The notes under the pieces: generated by a model
What the model saw: the letters and a program-made list of their open reading frames with translations, nothing else
Told to the model about the DNA's origin: nothing
The model's database searches: none
Program-made: the position numbers and the translations under genes
Source of the DNA: Collinsella sp.
Lineage (GTDB): Bacteria > Actinomycetota > Coriobacteriia > Coriobacteriales > Coriobacteriaceae
Length of the DNA: 29,855 bases
Reading direction: 5' to 3'
Assembly: GCA_031296755.1 (NCBI GenBank)
Contig: JAUMMZ010000004.1
Coordinates: 1 to 29,855 of the forward strand
In this document: piece by piece, positions 21,869 to 29,826 of the stretch
How the letters are laid out: each line of letters begins with the position of its first letter
Numbering within the stretch: position 1 is the first letter of the stretch

Positions 21869-23086
21869 TTAGAGGCCCAGGTAGCTGGTCATGCCTTCGA
21901 CGGCGAGCTTAGCACCTGCCACGGCATGAACCACGGTGAGCGGGCCGTTAACCACGTCGCCGGCGGCAAAGACGCCAGGTACGGTGGTCATGCCGCGCTC
22001 ATCGACCGAAAGAAGGCCGCGATGATCGGTCTCCAGACCGCCCGTCGTAAGCACAAGCTTGTCCTTGGGCACCTGCGAAGCCGCGATCACAACTGTGTCG
22101 GCGGACACATGGTCGAGCTCTTCCTCATAGCCCACCACGTTGTTGTCCTCGTCAAAGATAGCCGTCTCGAACACCGGACCGTTATCATCGATGGCGCAGA
22201 TCGCCTTGCCGCGCACAATCTCGGCACCGTCAAGCTCGGTCAGCTCCACCTCGTCATCGATGGCAGAGATATGGCGCGATCGGGCATACACAGTGACCTT
22301 GCGGGCACCCGAGCGCAGGGCCGTGCGGGCAACATCCATGGCCACATTGCCGGCGCCGATAACCGCCACGTTCTGCCCGATTGCCACGCTCGTGGGATCG
22401 ACCAGATAATCGATACCAAACAGCACGTTGCCGCGCGACTCGCCGGGAATACCCAGCTTTCGAGCTCGCCAGGTACCAGTACCGACAAAGACCGCATCGT
22501 AGCCGTCGCGCAGCAGGTCGTCGATATGCAGCGCGCCACCGATGGTGGTCGAGGGGCGCACGCGCACGCCAAGCGAGCACATCACGTGGCGATACTTTTG
22601 CACGAGCGCACGGGGCAGGCGGAACTCGGGGATACCGTACTCCAGCACACCGCCGATCTCGGGCCGCTGCTCAAAAACAGTGACGGCGCAACCCAGCTGC
22701 GCCATCTTAATTGCCACGGTAATGCCGGCTGGGCCGGAGCCGACCACAGCGACCTGCTTGCCGCGCGACGGCGCGGGCGTCCACTCCTTACGATCCAAAT
22801 ACGCTGTCGAGATATAGTTCTCGATGCTCGAGAAATGCACCGGCGCGCCCTTGCGGCCCTGGATGCAAGCGCCCTCGCACTGGCCCGAATGATTGCACAC
22901 CATGGAGCAGACCGCGCTCATGGGATTGTTCTGGAACAATAGCTCGCCCGCCTCTTCTAGACGACGCTGTTTGAACAGGTCGATGACCTGCGGAATGGGC
23001 GTCTGCACCGGACAGCCCTTGATTTGACAGAACGCCTTTTTGCAGCCCAGACAACGATTTGCTTCCTCAACGATGTGGATAGCCAC
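21869..23086 (-). CDS. GltD-like FAD/NAD(P) Fe-S oxidoreductase (glutamate synthase small-subunit family)
   Basis: 405 residues. The N-terminal Fe-S region has cysteines C12, C15, C20 and C25 (CLGCKKAFCQIKGC) and C60, C64, C70 and C74 (CSMVCNHSGQCEGAC), as in GltD, NfnB/SudA and dihydropyrimidine dehydrogenase. An FAD site VVGSGPAGITVA (114-125) and an NAD(P)H site VAVIGAGNVAMDVART follow; GVFAAGDVVNGPLTVVHAVA is the second FAD contact. The start is GTG 23086 with AGAGGGG upstream; the frame continues to 23272 but that part is non-coding in character. No large glutamate-synthase subunit or NfnA is adjacent, so it may pass electrons between NADPH and another protein. The partner is unknown. 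Confidence 0.85.
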   Translation of the reverse strand: MAIHIVEEANRCLGCKKAFCQIKGCPVQTPIPQVIDLFKQRRLEEAGELLFQNNPMSAVCSMVCNHSGQCEGACIQGRKGAPVHFSSIENYISTAYLDRKEWTPAPSRGKQVAVVGSGPAGITVAIKMAQLGCAVTVFEQRPEIGGVLEYGIPEFRLPRALVQKYRHVMCSLGVRVRPSTTIGGALHIDDLLRDGYDAVFVGTGTWRARKLGIPGESRGNVLFGIDYLVDPTSVAIGQNVAVIGAGNVAMDVARTALRSGARKVTVYARSRHISAIDDEVELTELDGAEIVRGKAICAIDDNGPVFETAIFDEDNNVVGYEEELDHVSADTVVIAASQVPKDKLVLTTGGLETDHRGLLSVDERGMTTVPGVFAAGDVVNGPLTVVHAVAGAKLAVEGMTSYLGL

Positions 23087-23258
23087 GCAATTCCCCTCTA
23101 TTGACCTGGACGAAATCGGCTTCTTAAACCAATTTGCCCGAATTAATAACCATAGATACGTCAACAGTGCGGAAAAGGGCACCGAAAAGCATCTCACAAA
23201 CGCGCAGCAGCAACCCTTTCCTCGCACAGAACCACCGTGCAGCCCCGTCATCGAGATC

Positions 23259-23290
23259 AAAAGATTCGCCACCCCTACGAATGGCGAATC
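23259..23290 (-). terminator. Intrinsic terminator of the uronate operon
   Basis: GATTCGCC (23263-23270) and GGCGAATC (23283-23290) form an 8-bp stem. On the minus strand TTTT follows it. It begins 4 bases past the uxaA stop. The rest of the gap (23087-23258) has no gene or clear promoter that I can see. Confidence 0.75.
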
Positions 23291-23293
23291 TCT

Positions 23294-24778
23294 CTACAGG
23301 CAGACGCCGTCTTTCCAGATACTGATCTCGTGGCAGCCGCGGCGCTCGGCACTCGTTAGCTTACCGCTCGCTGTATCCAGTACCAGCTGATACAGGTCGC
23401 GGGCAGCCTCGTCGAGCGTGCGTTCGCCTGTGGCAATCACGCCGGCGTTAAAGTCCATCCAGTTGGCCTTGTGGTCGCACAGACGCTGATTGGTGAACAC
23501 CTTGAGGGTGGGCACCGGTGCACCAAACGGCGTGCCGCGTCCAGTCGAGAACAGAATCACGTGACAGCCGGCAGCCGTCAACGCCGTGGTGGATACCATG
23601 TCGTTGCCCGGGCCGCACAGCATGTTCAGGCCATGCTTGGTGACCTGACCGGCATACGGCAGCACGTCGACGATGGGTGCGGAGCCGCCCTTTTGCACGC
23701 AGCCGCAACTCTTGTCCTCGAGCGTGGTGATGCCACCGTCCTTGTTACCGGGACTCGGGTTCTCGTAGACCACCTCACCATGGCTAATAAAGTAATCCTT
23801 AAAACCGTTAAGCATGTCAGAGGCAGCGTTAAAGACCTGCTCGTTCTCGCAGCGATCGAGCAGGATGCTCTCCGCGCCAAACATCTCGGGCACTTCGGTG
23901 AGCACCGACGTGCCGCCACGGGCGACGACCATATCGCTCACGCGACCGATCGTGGGGTTGGCGGTAATGCCCGAAAGACCGTCAGAGCCGCCGCACTTAA
24001 GACCAATAACCAGCTCTGAGGCCGGAATGGGCTCACGCTTGGCCTGCTTGGCCAGGTCAGCCAGCTCGGACAGAATCTTGTGGCCCTCGATCTGCTCGTC
24101 GGCTACATCCTGGCAGGTGAGAAAACGAACGCGCTCGTGATCGAAGTCACCGAGCTCGTCGAGCACCTGCTGATGCGTGCAGTTCTCGCAACCGAGCGAC
24201 AAGAACAGCACGCCCGCGGCGTTTGCGTGACGCGACAGCGCCACCAGCAGACGACGGGTCTGGGCATGGTCGGCGCCGGTCTGTGAGCAACCGAACGGAT
24301 GCGGGAAGTAATAGACGCCCTCCAACGAGCCCTCGACCAGGCCCTGAGCCTGCTCGCACATGGCACGAGCGACCTCGTTGACGCAACCGACGGTGGGAAT
24401 GATCCAAAGCTCATTGCGCGTGGCGGCACGACCGTCGGCACGGCGGAAGCCCATAAAGGTCTCGGCCTCGACCGGCTCAACGACCGGATGTGTCGGATTG
24501 TAGGCGTACTCGATCTCACCCGAGAGGTTGGTCTTCACGTTGTGCGTGTGCAGCCACTGGCCGGGCTGAATGTCCTTCGTCACGTGGCCGATGGGAAGAC
24601 CGTACTTGATGACATCCTCACCGGCTGCAATGGCGCGCACGGCCATCTTGTGACCCTGCGGGATATCCTCCGCGGCAACGACCTCGCCCACGCCGGGAAC
24701 CTCGACGGCAGCACCCTTGGCGAGCGGCGACAGCGCAACGATGACGTTGTCGGCCGGATTGATCTGGATAGTGTTCAT
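23294..24778 (-). CDS. uxaA: Altronate dehydratase UxaA
   Basis: 494 residues, normal length. It has an N-terminal SAF-like domain (to about 90, with PQGHKMAVRAI and WLHTHNVKTNL) and the UxaA catalytic part, with conserved YPHP-like YYFPHPFGCSQTG, GCENC, LKCGGSDGLSGITANP, ENPSPGNKDGGITTLEDKS and FSTGRGTPFGAPVPTLK. It dehydrates D-altronate to 2-keto-3-deoxygluconate using iron. ATG 24778 is preceded by AGGACT at a rather long spacing. It is the last gene of the uxaC-permease-uxaB-uxaA unit and is followed by a terminator. A hairpin lies in the 78-bp gap to uxaB. Confidence 0.96.
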   Translation of the reverse strand: MNTIQINPADNVIVALSPLAKGAAVEVPGVGEVVAAEDIPQGHKMAVRAIAAGEDVIKYGLPIGHVTKDIQPGQWLHTHNVKTNLSGEIEYAYNPTHPVVEPVEAETFMGFRRADGRAATRNELWIIPTVGCVNEVARAMCEQAQGLVEGSLEGVYYFPHPFGCSQTGADHAQTRRLLVALSRHANAAGVLFLSLGCENCTHQQVLDELGDFDHERVRFLTCQDVADEQIEGHKILSELADLAKQAKREPIPASELVIGLKCGGSDGLSGITANPTIGRVSDMVVARGGTSVLTEVPEMFGAESILLDRCENEQVFNAASDMLNGFKDYFISHGEVVYENPSPGNKDGGITTLEDKSCGCVQKGGSAPIVDVLPYAGQVTKHGLNMLCGPGNDMVSTTALTAAGCHVILFSTGRGTPFGAPVPTLKVFTNQRLCDHKANWMDFNAGVIATGERTLDEAARDLYQLVLDTASGKLTSAERRGCHEISIWKDGVCL

Positions 24779-24820
24779 TACAAAGAGTCCTAACCCTACA
24801 GGTTGAGCAGAAGTCGAGTG

Positions 24821-24846
24821 ACGCCCGCCAGTTACCCGGCGGGCGT
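24821..24846 (-). other. Hairpin between uxaB and uxaA
   Basis: ACGCCCGCC (24821-24829) and GGCGGGCGT (24838-24846) form a perfect 9-bp stem with an 8-base loop. On the minus strand CACTCG follows and no T run, so it is more likely an RNA-stability or processing stem inside the operon than a terminator. Confidence 0.6.
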
Positions 24847-24856
24847 ACAGAAGGAT

Positions 24857-26371
24857 TTAGGCCTGAGCGTTCGCGAACGCCTGCTTGACGCCCTCGGAGC
24901 GCACGACGGCGAGAGCGTTGACGACAAACTCCTCCAGGCCGGCGATCTGCGTAAGATCCTCGCCCCACATTTGCTCGTTGGAGAGCACATCGTGCACCAG
25001 CTCGGCGTCGTCGGCGCCGGCGTGAGCAGCGTAGAAGTCGAGCACAAAGGCGTCGTCCTGAGCGGTGTACTCGGTGCCGTCGGAGCGACGCAGGTGCAGG
25101 CCGTCGCCCTCGCGGGACACGAGCTCCTGCGTGTAGAAGGAGATGAGCGTGGCCAGGCTCGTCGCCAGGCACTTGGGCAGGTTGCCGGTCTCGGCAGCGT
25201 AGTCCTTGAGCGTAGGCAGGTCGCGGGCACGCCACTTAGCCGTGGAGTTGAGGCAGATGGAGAGCAGCGCGTGGTCGATAAACGGGTTATCGAAGCGGTT
25301 CTCAACAGCGGCGGCAAAGGCCTTGCAGTCCTCGACATCCAGGTCGGCGGCAAGCGTCGGAATGACCTCGTCGTAGAGCATAGTGTTCATGAAGCCGCGG
25401 ACGGTCTCGTCGTGCATGCAATCGCGCACGATATCAAAGCCGGCAACCCAGGAACCCGGGACAAAGGCGGTGTGGGCGCCGTTGAGGATGCGGACCTTGC
25501 GCTTCTTGTACGGGGTGACGTCGGGGGTCACAAAGACACCCGGCAGACCGGCCTTCACGAAGGGCAGACGCTCCTTGAGCGATTCGTCACCCTGGATGCC
25601 CCACATCTGGAAGGGCTCACGCACGGCCAAGAACGGATCTTCATAGCCCAAGCGCTCGGCCACGGCAGCGGCCTCCTTGGGATCGCGGATGCGACCCGGA
25701 ACGATGGTGTCGACGAGCGTGGTGCAGACGGTGCAGTCGTTGGTCATCCACTGCGAAAACTCGTCCTCCCAGCCCCAGTCGCTCACGTACTGGTTCATGA
25801 TGCGCAGCAGCTCCTCGCCGTTATGGTCGATGAGCTCGCAGGCGAGCACGATGACGCCCTGCTTGCCGGCAGCCCAGCGGGCATGGAGCACCTGGGCAAG
25901 CTTGGCAGGGAAGCTCGCGGGGGGCATGTCGTCGGCCTTGCAGGACGGATCGTAGGCGATACCGGCCTCGGTGGTGTTGGAGACGATAATCTCCAGGTCG
26001 TCGGAAACGGCGACCTCCATCATGGCACGGTAGTCAGCCTCGCGATACGGATTGAGGCAACGGCTGCAGGCGCTGATCACGCGGGTATCGTCAACCGTGT
26101 CACCGTTCTCCTTGCCGCGCACCAGTACGGTGTACAGGCCATCCTGGGCATTGATACCATCGGCGAAATCGAAGGCGCCGCTGATGGGCTGCACCATGAC
26201 GACCTTGCCGTTCCAACCGGTGGCCTCGTTGCCCATATCGAAGAAACGATCGACGAAGGCGCGCAGGAAATTGCCCTCGCCAAACTGCAGGACCTTCTCG
26301 GGGGCGTCCTTGGGCAGCACGTAGCCCTCGTAGCCGATCTTCTCGAGCGTCTCGTAGCTGATGTTATTCAT
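24857..26371 (-). CDS. uxaB: Tagaturonate reductase (altronate oxidoreductase) UxaB
   Basis: 504 residues, of the polyol-specific long-chain dehydrogenase family. The N-terminal nucleotide region begins QFGEGNFLRAFVDRF. The C-terminal catalytic signature is TPYKKRKVRILNGAHTA, with the lysines and NGAH typical of UxaB/MtlD-type enzymes, followed by VENRFDNPFIDHALLSICLN. It reduces D-tagaturonate to D-altronate with NADH in the cytosol. The start at 26371 follows GAGAGGAAAA. It lies between the symporter (78 bp upstream) and uxaA (78 bp downstream), both gaps holding hairpins. UxuB (fructuronate reductase) is a paralogue, but the pairing with uxaA favours UxaB. Confidence 0.93.
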   Translation of the reverse strand: MNNISYETLEKIGYEGYVLPKDAPEKVLQFGEGNFLRAFVDRFFDMGNEATGWNGKVVMVQPISGAFDFADGINAQDGLYTVLVRGKENGDTVDDTRVISACSRCLNPYREADYRAMMEVAVSDDLEIIVSNTTEAGIAYDPSCKADDMPPASFPAKLAQVLHARWAAGKQGVIVLACELIDHNGEELLRIMNQYVSDWGWEDEFSQWMTNDCTVCTTLVDTIVPGRIRDPKEAAAVAERLGYEDPFLAVREPFQMWGIQGDESLKERLPFVKAGLPGVFVTPDVTPYKKRKVRILNGAHTAFVPGSWVAGFDIVRDCMHDETVRGFMNTMLYDEVIPTLAADLDVEDCKAFAAAVENRFDNPFIDHALLSICLNSTAKWRARDLPTLKDYAAETGNLPKCLATSLATLISFYTQELVSREGDGLHLRRSDGTEYTAQDDAFVLDFYAAHAGADDAELVHDVLSNEQMWGEDLTQIAGLEEFVVNALAVVRSEGVKQAFANAQA

Positions 26372-26395
26372 AGAGGTTTTCCTCTCAACTCAAGT

Positions 26396-26420
26396 CCCGG
26401 TACGGCATCGCCGCACCGGG
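26396..26420 (-). other. Hairpin between the symporter gene and uxaB
   Basis: On the minus strand CCCGGTGCGGC pairs with GCCGTACCGGG around GAT, 10 of 11 bases paired. No T run follows. It is similar in position to the stem at 24821-24846. Confidence 0.6.
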
Positions 26421-26449
26421 TTGCATTCATGATTGTTTAAACAGCGGGA

Positions 26450-27955
26450 CTATTTATCGATCGTCTCGATAGTGCTCTCGCCGATCTTGCCGCGCTCCCA
26501 GCGACCATTCGACAGGTCGTTGGAAATGGAATTGAACTTCTTCTCGGTAATGTCGTAGAGAGCGAAGATGATCAAGGCTGCCACCAGAAGGGCGCAAGCG
26601 GGATAAATCGTCAGAGCGCCCTTGATGCCAAGCAGCGTGGCGGCCGTCTGGGGCTTATTTGCCACATATCCGGTAAGGGCAAGGATGCCGCCGGAAATGA
26701 TCGCGGCAAGGGATTGCGCAAGCTTACGAGAAAAGTTGAACGCGGCGTAGGTCGTACCCTCCTTGCGGATTCCCGTGTGCCATTCACCGTAATCGATAAC
26801 ATCGGAAACCAGGTTCCAGGTGATACCGTTGGGGATGGCAAGCGCGACGTAGCCGATGGTGACGAAGATGATGAACGTCACGGTATTGGTCGGCAGGATG
26901 AAGTTGAGGCCGTTTGCCACAGCGCCGACGATAAAGCAGGCGACGCACGTGCGCTTCTTACCGAAATGCTTGACGAGCGTCGGGATGGCGAGAATGGCGA
27001 CAACCGACGTTCCGATCATGATGCCGTTGACAACGGGCTGCAACGCGATGTTACCCAGGTTGTACTGGCAGAAATACACCATCATGGTGTTGTTGGTGTT
27101 CATGGCCGAAATGGTAAACAGCGTAAGCAGGATAACTGCTCCCAGGTTCTTGTTGGTGAAAACGACCTTGAAATACGTGCTGAATGCGCTCGACTTCTTG
27201 CCGGCCTTTCCCGCAGCCTTCTCCTCGGCCTGTCGATCGATACGGATATGCTCGCGCGTTCCCAAAAAGCAGATGGCGAATCCGGCGATGCCGCACAGTC
27301 CCATGACGACAGCTGCAATCGTATAGCCGTGCGGATTGCCGTCGAGCGTGTCGCCACCCGCAAAGAACAGGACCAATGGGATGAACGCTACGCCCGTGAT
27401 GAGCTGTGCGCAAAGCGAACCGGCCTGGCGCGTTGACGCCATGTGCGCGCGGTCATCGACGTCACGCGTCATTACCGTGGCCAGAGATCCGTACGGCACG
27501 TTGGTGAAGCTGTATACGACGCCCCAGATCATGTAAGTTATCAGCGCATAGGCAATTTTACCCGCCATGGGAATATCGGGCGCAGTGAAGGTCACCACGG
27601 TTAGAACGGCAAGGATCACGGCCGAAACCATCATAACCGGACGAAACCGACCGTGCTTGCCAATCTTCTTTCTACCGTCGACGAATGCACCGGCAATCGG
27701 GTCCATGAACGCATCGAAAATCTTGGTGGCGGCGAAAATCAGGCTCACCACGCCTGGCGAAATCAGGCAGATGTCAGTGTAGAACTTGGTCAGATATGCC
27801 TGACCAAGATCGAACATAAATCCGTTGCCCAAATCGCCAAAGCCATAGCAGATTTTCTCACGCCAGCTCAGCTTGATATCCTGCGAGCTCTGCATCGATC
27901 CCGAATCCGCCTGAGCAGACACAATCTGCTCGTTTTTCTGTTGCCCTGTTCCCAT
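26450..27955 (-). CDS. GPH-family (glycoside-pentoside-hexuronide) cation symporter, likely hexuronate importer
   Basis: 501 residues with about twelve membrane segments. The N-terminal KICYGFGDLGNGFMFDLGQA, with AYLTKFYTD, FDAFMDPIAGAFVDGRK, FRPVMM and TNVPYGSLATVMTRD, is the GPH (MFS_2/MelB) signature. The second half has PNGITWNLVSDVIDYGEWHTG and KEGTTYAAFNFSRKLAQSL. ATG 27955 is preferred because GGGAGGGAC lies just before it; the frame is open 14 codons further, into that site. It lies between uxaC and uxaB, so uptake of galacturonate and/or glucuronate, or of oligomers of them, with H+ or Na+ is likely. Confidence 0.88.
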   Translation of the reverse strand: MGTGQQKNEQIVSAQADSGSMQSSQDIKLSWREKICYGFGDLGNGFMFDLGQAYLTKFYTDICLISPGVVSLIFAATKIFDAFMDPIAGAFVDGRKKIGKHGRFRPVMMVSAVILAVLTVVTFTAPDIPMAGKIAYALITYMIWGVVYSFTNVPYGSLATVMTRDVDDRAHMASTRQAGSLCAQLITGVAFIPLVLFFAGGDTLDGNPHGYTIAAVVMGLCGIAGFAICFLGTREHIRIDRQAEEKAAGKAGKKSSAFSTYFKVVFTNKNLGAVILLTLFTISAMNTNNTMMVYFCQYNLGNIALQPVVNGIMIGTSVVAILAIPTLVKHFGKKRTCVACFIVGAVANGLNFILPTNTVTFIIFVTIGYVALAIPNGITWNLVSDVIDYGEWHTGIRKEGTTYAAFNFSRKLAQSLAAIISGGILALTGYVANKPQTAATLLGIKGALTIYPACALLVAALIIFALYDITEKKFNSISNDLSNGRWERGKIGESTIETIDK

Positions 27956-27975
27956 ATGGTCCCTCCCCTTTGCAA

Positions 27976-27992
27976 CCGATTTCACCAATCGG
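27976..27992 (-). other. Small inverted repeat between uxaC and the symporter gene
   Basis: CCGATT (27976-27981) and AATCGG (27987-27992) with a 5-base loop lie in the 50-bp gap between uxaC and the symporter. It may be a short RNA stem. The half-site resembles the ACCGATTTC half of the operators near 3200. Confidence 0.35.
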
Positions 27993-28005
27993 AACACATA
28001 CAGAT

Positions 28006-29433
28006 CTATGCCTCGACAGTGTCCAGATCGAAGCCAAAGTAGCGAACGGAATTGTTGTAGCTGATATCGCGCACGATGGTGCCCAGCAGCTCCATGTCGG
28101 CCGGATACTTGCCCTGCTCAACCCACTCGCCGATCACGCTACACAGCACGCGACGGAAATACTCGTGGCGCGGATAGGACAGGAAGGAGCGGGAGTCGGT
28201 GAGCATGCCGACAAAGTTGCCCAGGACGCCCTCGTTGGCCAGAGCCGTGAGCTGCTCGCGCATACCGACCTCGTTGTCGTTGAACCACCAGGCAGAGCCG
28301 TTCTGAATCTTGCCAGCGGTCGGGGCCTCCTGGAAGCAACCCATGACGGTATCGATCATGGTGTTGTCGATGGGGTTCAAGCTGTACAGGATGGTCTTGG
28401 GCAAGCCGCAGGTCTCCTGGATGGAGTTGAGGAAATCGGCGAGCTGGTCGGACGGCGTGTAGTTGGAGATGCAGTCATAACCGGTATCGGGGCCGAGCTT
28501 GGCGAACATGGCACGGTTGTTGTCGCGCTTGCAGCCAAAGTGCAGTTGCATGGCCCAGCCCAGGCGGACATACTCGCCCGCGACAAACTGCATAAAGGCG
28601 GTCTTGTACTTAAGGATCTCATCCTCGGTGAGCGGCTCGGCAGCCAGGCCCTTGGCAAAGATGGTCTCAATCTCATCGGCGGTAGCCGGGACATACATAA
28701 CGTAATCGAGTGCGTGGTCGGAGGCGCGGCAGCCCAGCTCGTGGGCAACATCGTAGCGTTTGGAGATGGCGGACTTCATGCCCTCAAAGTCGCTGACCTC
28801 AACGCCGGCAACCTCGGAAAGGTGCTTGCAGTAGTCGGCGAACTCCTGGCCGCGCTCGATGCGCAGAGCGGCGTCGGGGCGCATGGCGGGAACGACCTGA
28901 ACGTCAAAACTGTCATCGGCGGCAATCTTCTTGTGCCACTCAAAGCTGTCGGCGGGGTCGTCGGTAGTGCAGATCATGCGGACGTTGGACTGCTTGATCA
29001 GGTTGCGGCAGGTAAAGCTGGCCTCGGCGAGCTTGGCGTTGGCAAGGTCCCAGACCTCCTGGGCGGTCTTGCCGTTGAGGACGCCCTCGTAGCCAAAGTA
29101 GCGCTTAAGCTCCAGGTGGCTCCACTCAAAGACGGGGTTGCCAACGCAGCGACCCAGGGTCTCGGCCCACTTTTGGAACTTCTCGCGAGCAGGGGCGTCG
29201 CCAGTGATAAAACGCTCGTCGACGCCGTTGGCACGCATCAAGCGCCACTTGTAGTGGTCGCCGCCCAGCCAAACCTCGGTGATGTTCTCGAAACGCTTGT
29301 CCTCCCAGATCTCCTTGGGAGAAATGTGGCAGTGATAGTCGACGATGGGCATGCCCTCGGCAAAGTTGTGGAACAGCTCCTCGCCGGTCTTGGTGCTCAG
29401 CAGGAAATCCTGATCGTCCATGAAGTTTTTCAT
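28006..29433 (-). CDS. uxaC: Uronate isomerase UxaC
   Basis: 475 residues, of the amidohydrolase-like TIM-barrel family. Metal and substrate motifs are IVDYHCHISPKEIW (H34, H36), CTTDDPADSFEWH, RPDAAL, MQLHFGCKRDNN, SNYTPSDQLADFLNS and the C-terminal WWFNDNEVGMREQL and GMLTDSRSFLSYPRHEYFRR. It isomerises D-galacturonate to D-tagaturonate and D-glucuronate to D-fructuronate. ATG 29433 follows AAGGGG; the frame is open to 29502, but that part is the operator. It is the first gene of the uronate operon. Confidence 0.97.
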   Translation of the reverse strand: MKNFMDDQDFLLSTKTGEELFHNFAEGMPIVDYHCHISPKEIWEDKRFENITEVWLGGDHYKWRLMRANGVDERFITGDAPAREKFQKWAETLGRCVGNPVFEWSHLELKRYFGYEGVLNGKTAQEVWDLANAKLAEASFTCRNLIKQSNVRMICTTDDPADSFEWHKKIAADDSFDVQVVPAMRPDAALRIERGQEFADYCKHLSEVAGVEVSDFEGMKSAISKRYDVAHELGCRASDHALDYVMYVPATADEIETIFAKGLAAEPLTEDEILKYKTAFMQFVAGEYVRLGWAMQLHFGCKRDNNRAMFAKLGPDTGYDCISNYTPSDQLADFLNSIQETCGLPKTILYSLNPIDNTMIDTVMGCFQEAPTAGKIQNGSAWWFNDNEVGMREQLTALANEGVLGNFVGMLTDSRSFLSYPRHEYFRRVLCSVIGEWVEQGKYPADMELLGTIVRDISYNNSVRYFGFDLDTVEA

Positions 29434-29486
29434 CAAACAACCCCTTTGTTTGCGGAGCGGGCGCACAATACGCTCGTCATCCTCTA

Positions 29487-29538
29487 GGTGAACGTTCACC
29501 ATACTAATCCATTACGACTCAAAAGGTGAACGTTCACC
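29487..29538. promoter_or_regulatory. Two perfect GGTGAACGTTCACC operators upstream of uxaC
   Basis: The 14-bp palindrome occurs at 29487-29500 and again at 29525-29538, centres 38 bp apart. The central CG and symmetric half-sites are of LacI-family type. On the minus strand TTCACC within the proximal site is followed after 16 bases by TATTGT, a possible -35/-10 pair that the repressor would cover. The regulator gene is not in the window. The 10-bp core recurs at 3131-3140. Confidence 0.8.
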
Positions 29539-29550
29539 TAACAACCATGG

Positions 29551-29578
29551 GGTGAACGGTAGGTTTTGCCCGTTCAAC
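29551..29578. promoter_or_regulatory. Degenerate third operator: GGTGAACG ... CGTTCAAC
   Basis: GGTGAACG (29551-29558) and CGTTCAAC (29571-29578) repeat the operator half-sites in inverted order but with a 12-base gap. This could be an auxiliary site or a decayed one. Confidence 0.4.
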
Positions 29579-29738
29579 GGTTGCCGGAGCTGTGACTTGC
29601 ATGCATTGCGGACCGGTTGGCGTCCCCGAACACCGAACTTGAGCGCTTTTGCTCAGGTGGGTCATGTCCCGACGTACATTTTTGGGAGTATTCAGCATTG
29701 GAGCGCGCCGTGCGCGGTAGCGCGCAGAGATGTGGTGT
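29579..29738. other. Gene-free stretch
   Basis: Short frames exist on both strands but none has a ribosome-binding site or recognisable protein content. Small stems are seen, such as GCGCGC around 29703-29724 and GAGC/GCTC near 29642-29655. No tRNA or other RNA gene was recognised. Confidence 0.5.
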
Positions 29739-29764
29739 AAGAGGCGGGGCATGCCCCGCCTCTT
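29739..29764 (+). terminator. Perfect palindrome followed by pyrimidine run
   Basis: AAGAGGCGGGGC (29739-29750) is followed at once, across AT, by its complement GCCCCGCCTCTT, then CTCTTTCTT on the plus strand. It resembles an intrinsic terminator for something read on the plus strand, although no plus-strand gene is seen just before it. Confidence 0.5.
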
Positions 29765-29826
29765 CTCTTTCTTGAAAGGGAGGGGACACCGCCTAGAATT
29801 CGTCGTTGGAGTAATGAAGGTGACGA

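Noticed and set aside
24803..29487. Plus-strand frames of about 500 codons opposite uxaB and uxaC
   Set aside because: Same antisense effect of strong third-position GC bias; uxaB and uxaC carry all their family motifs.
29534..29789. Short frames of 60-72 codons on both strands at the right end
   Set aside because: They cross the operator and palindrome, have no ribosome-binding sites and show no recognisable protein pattern.
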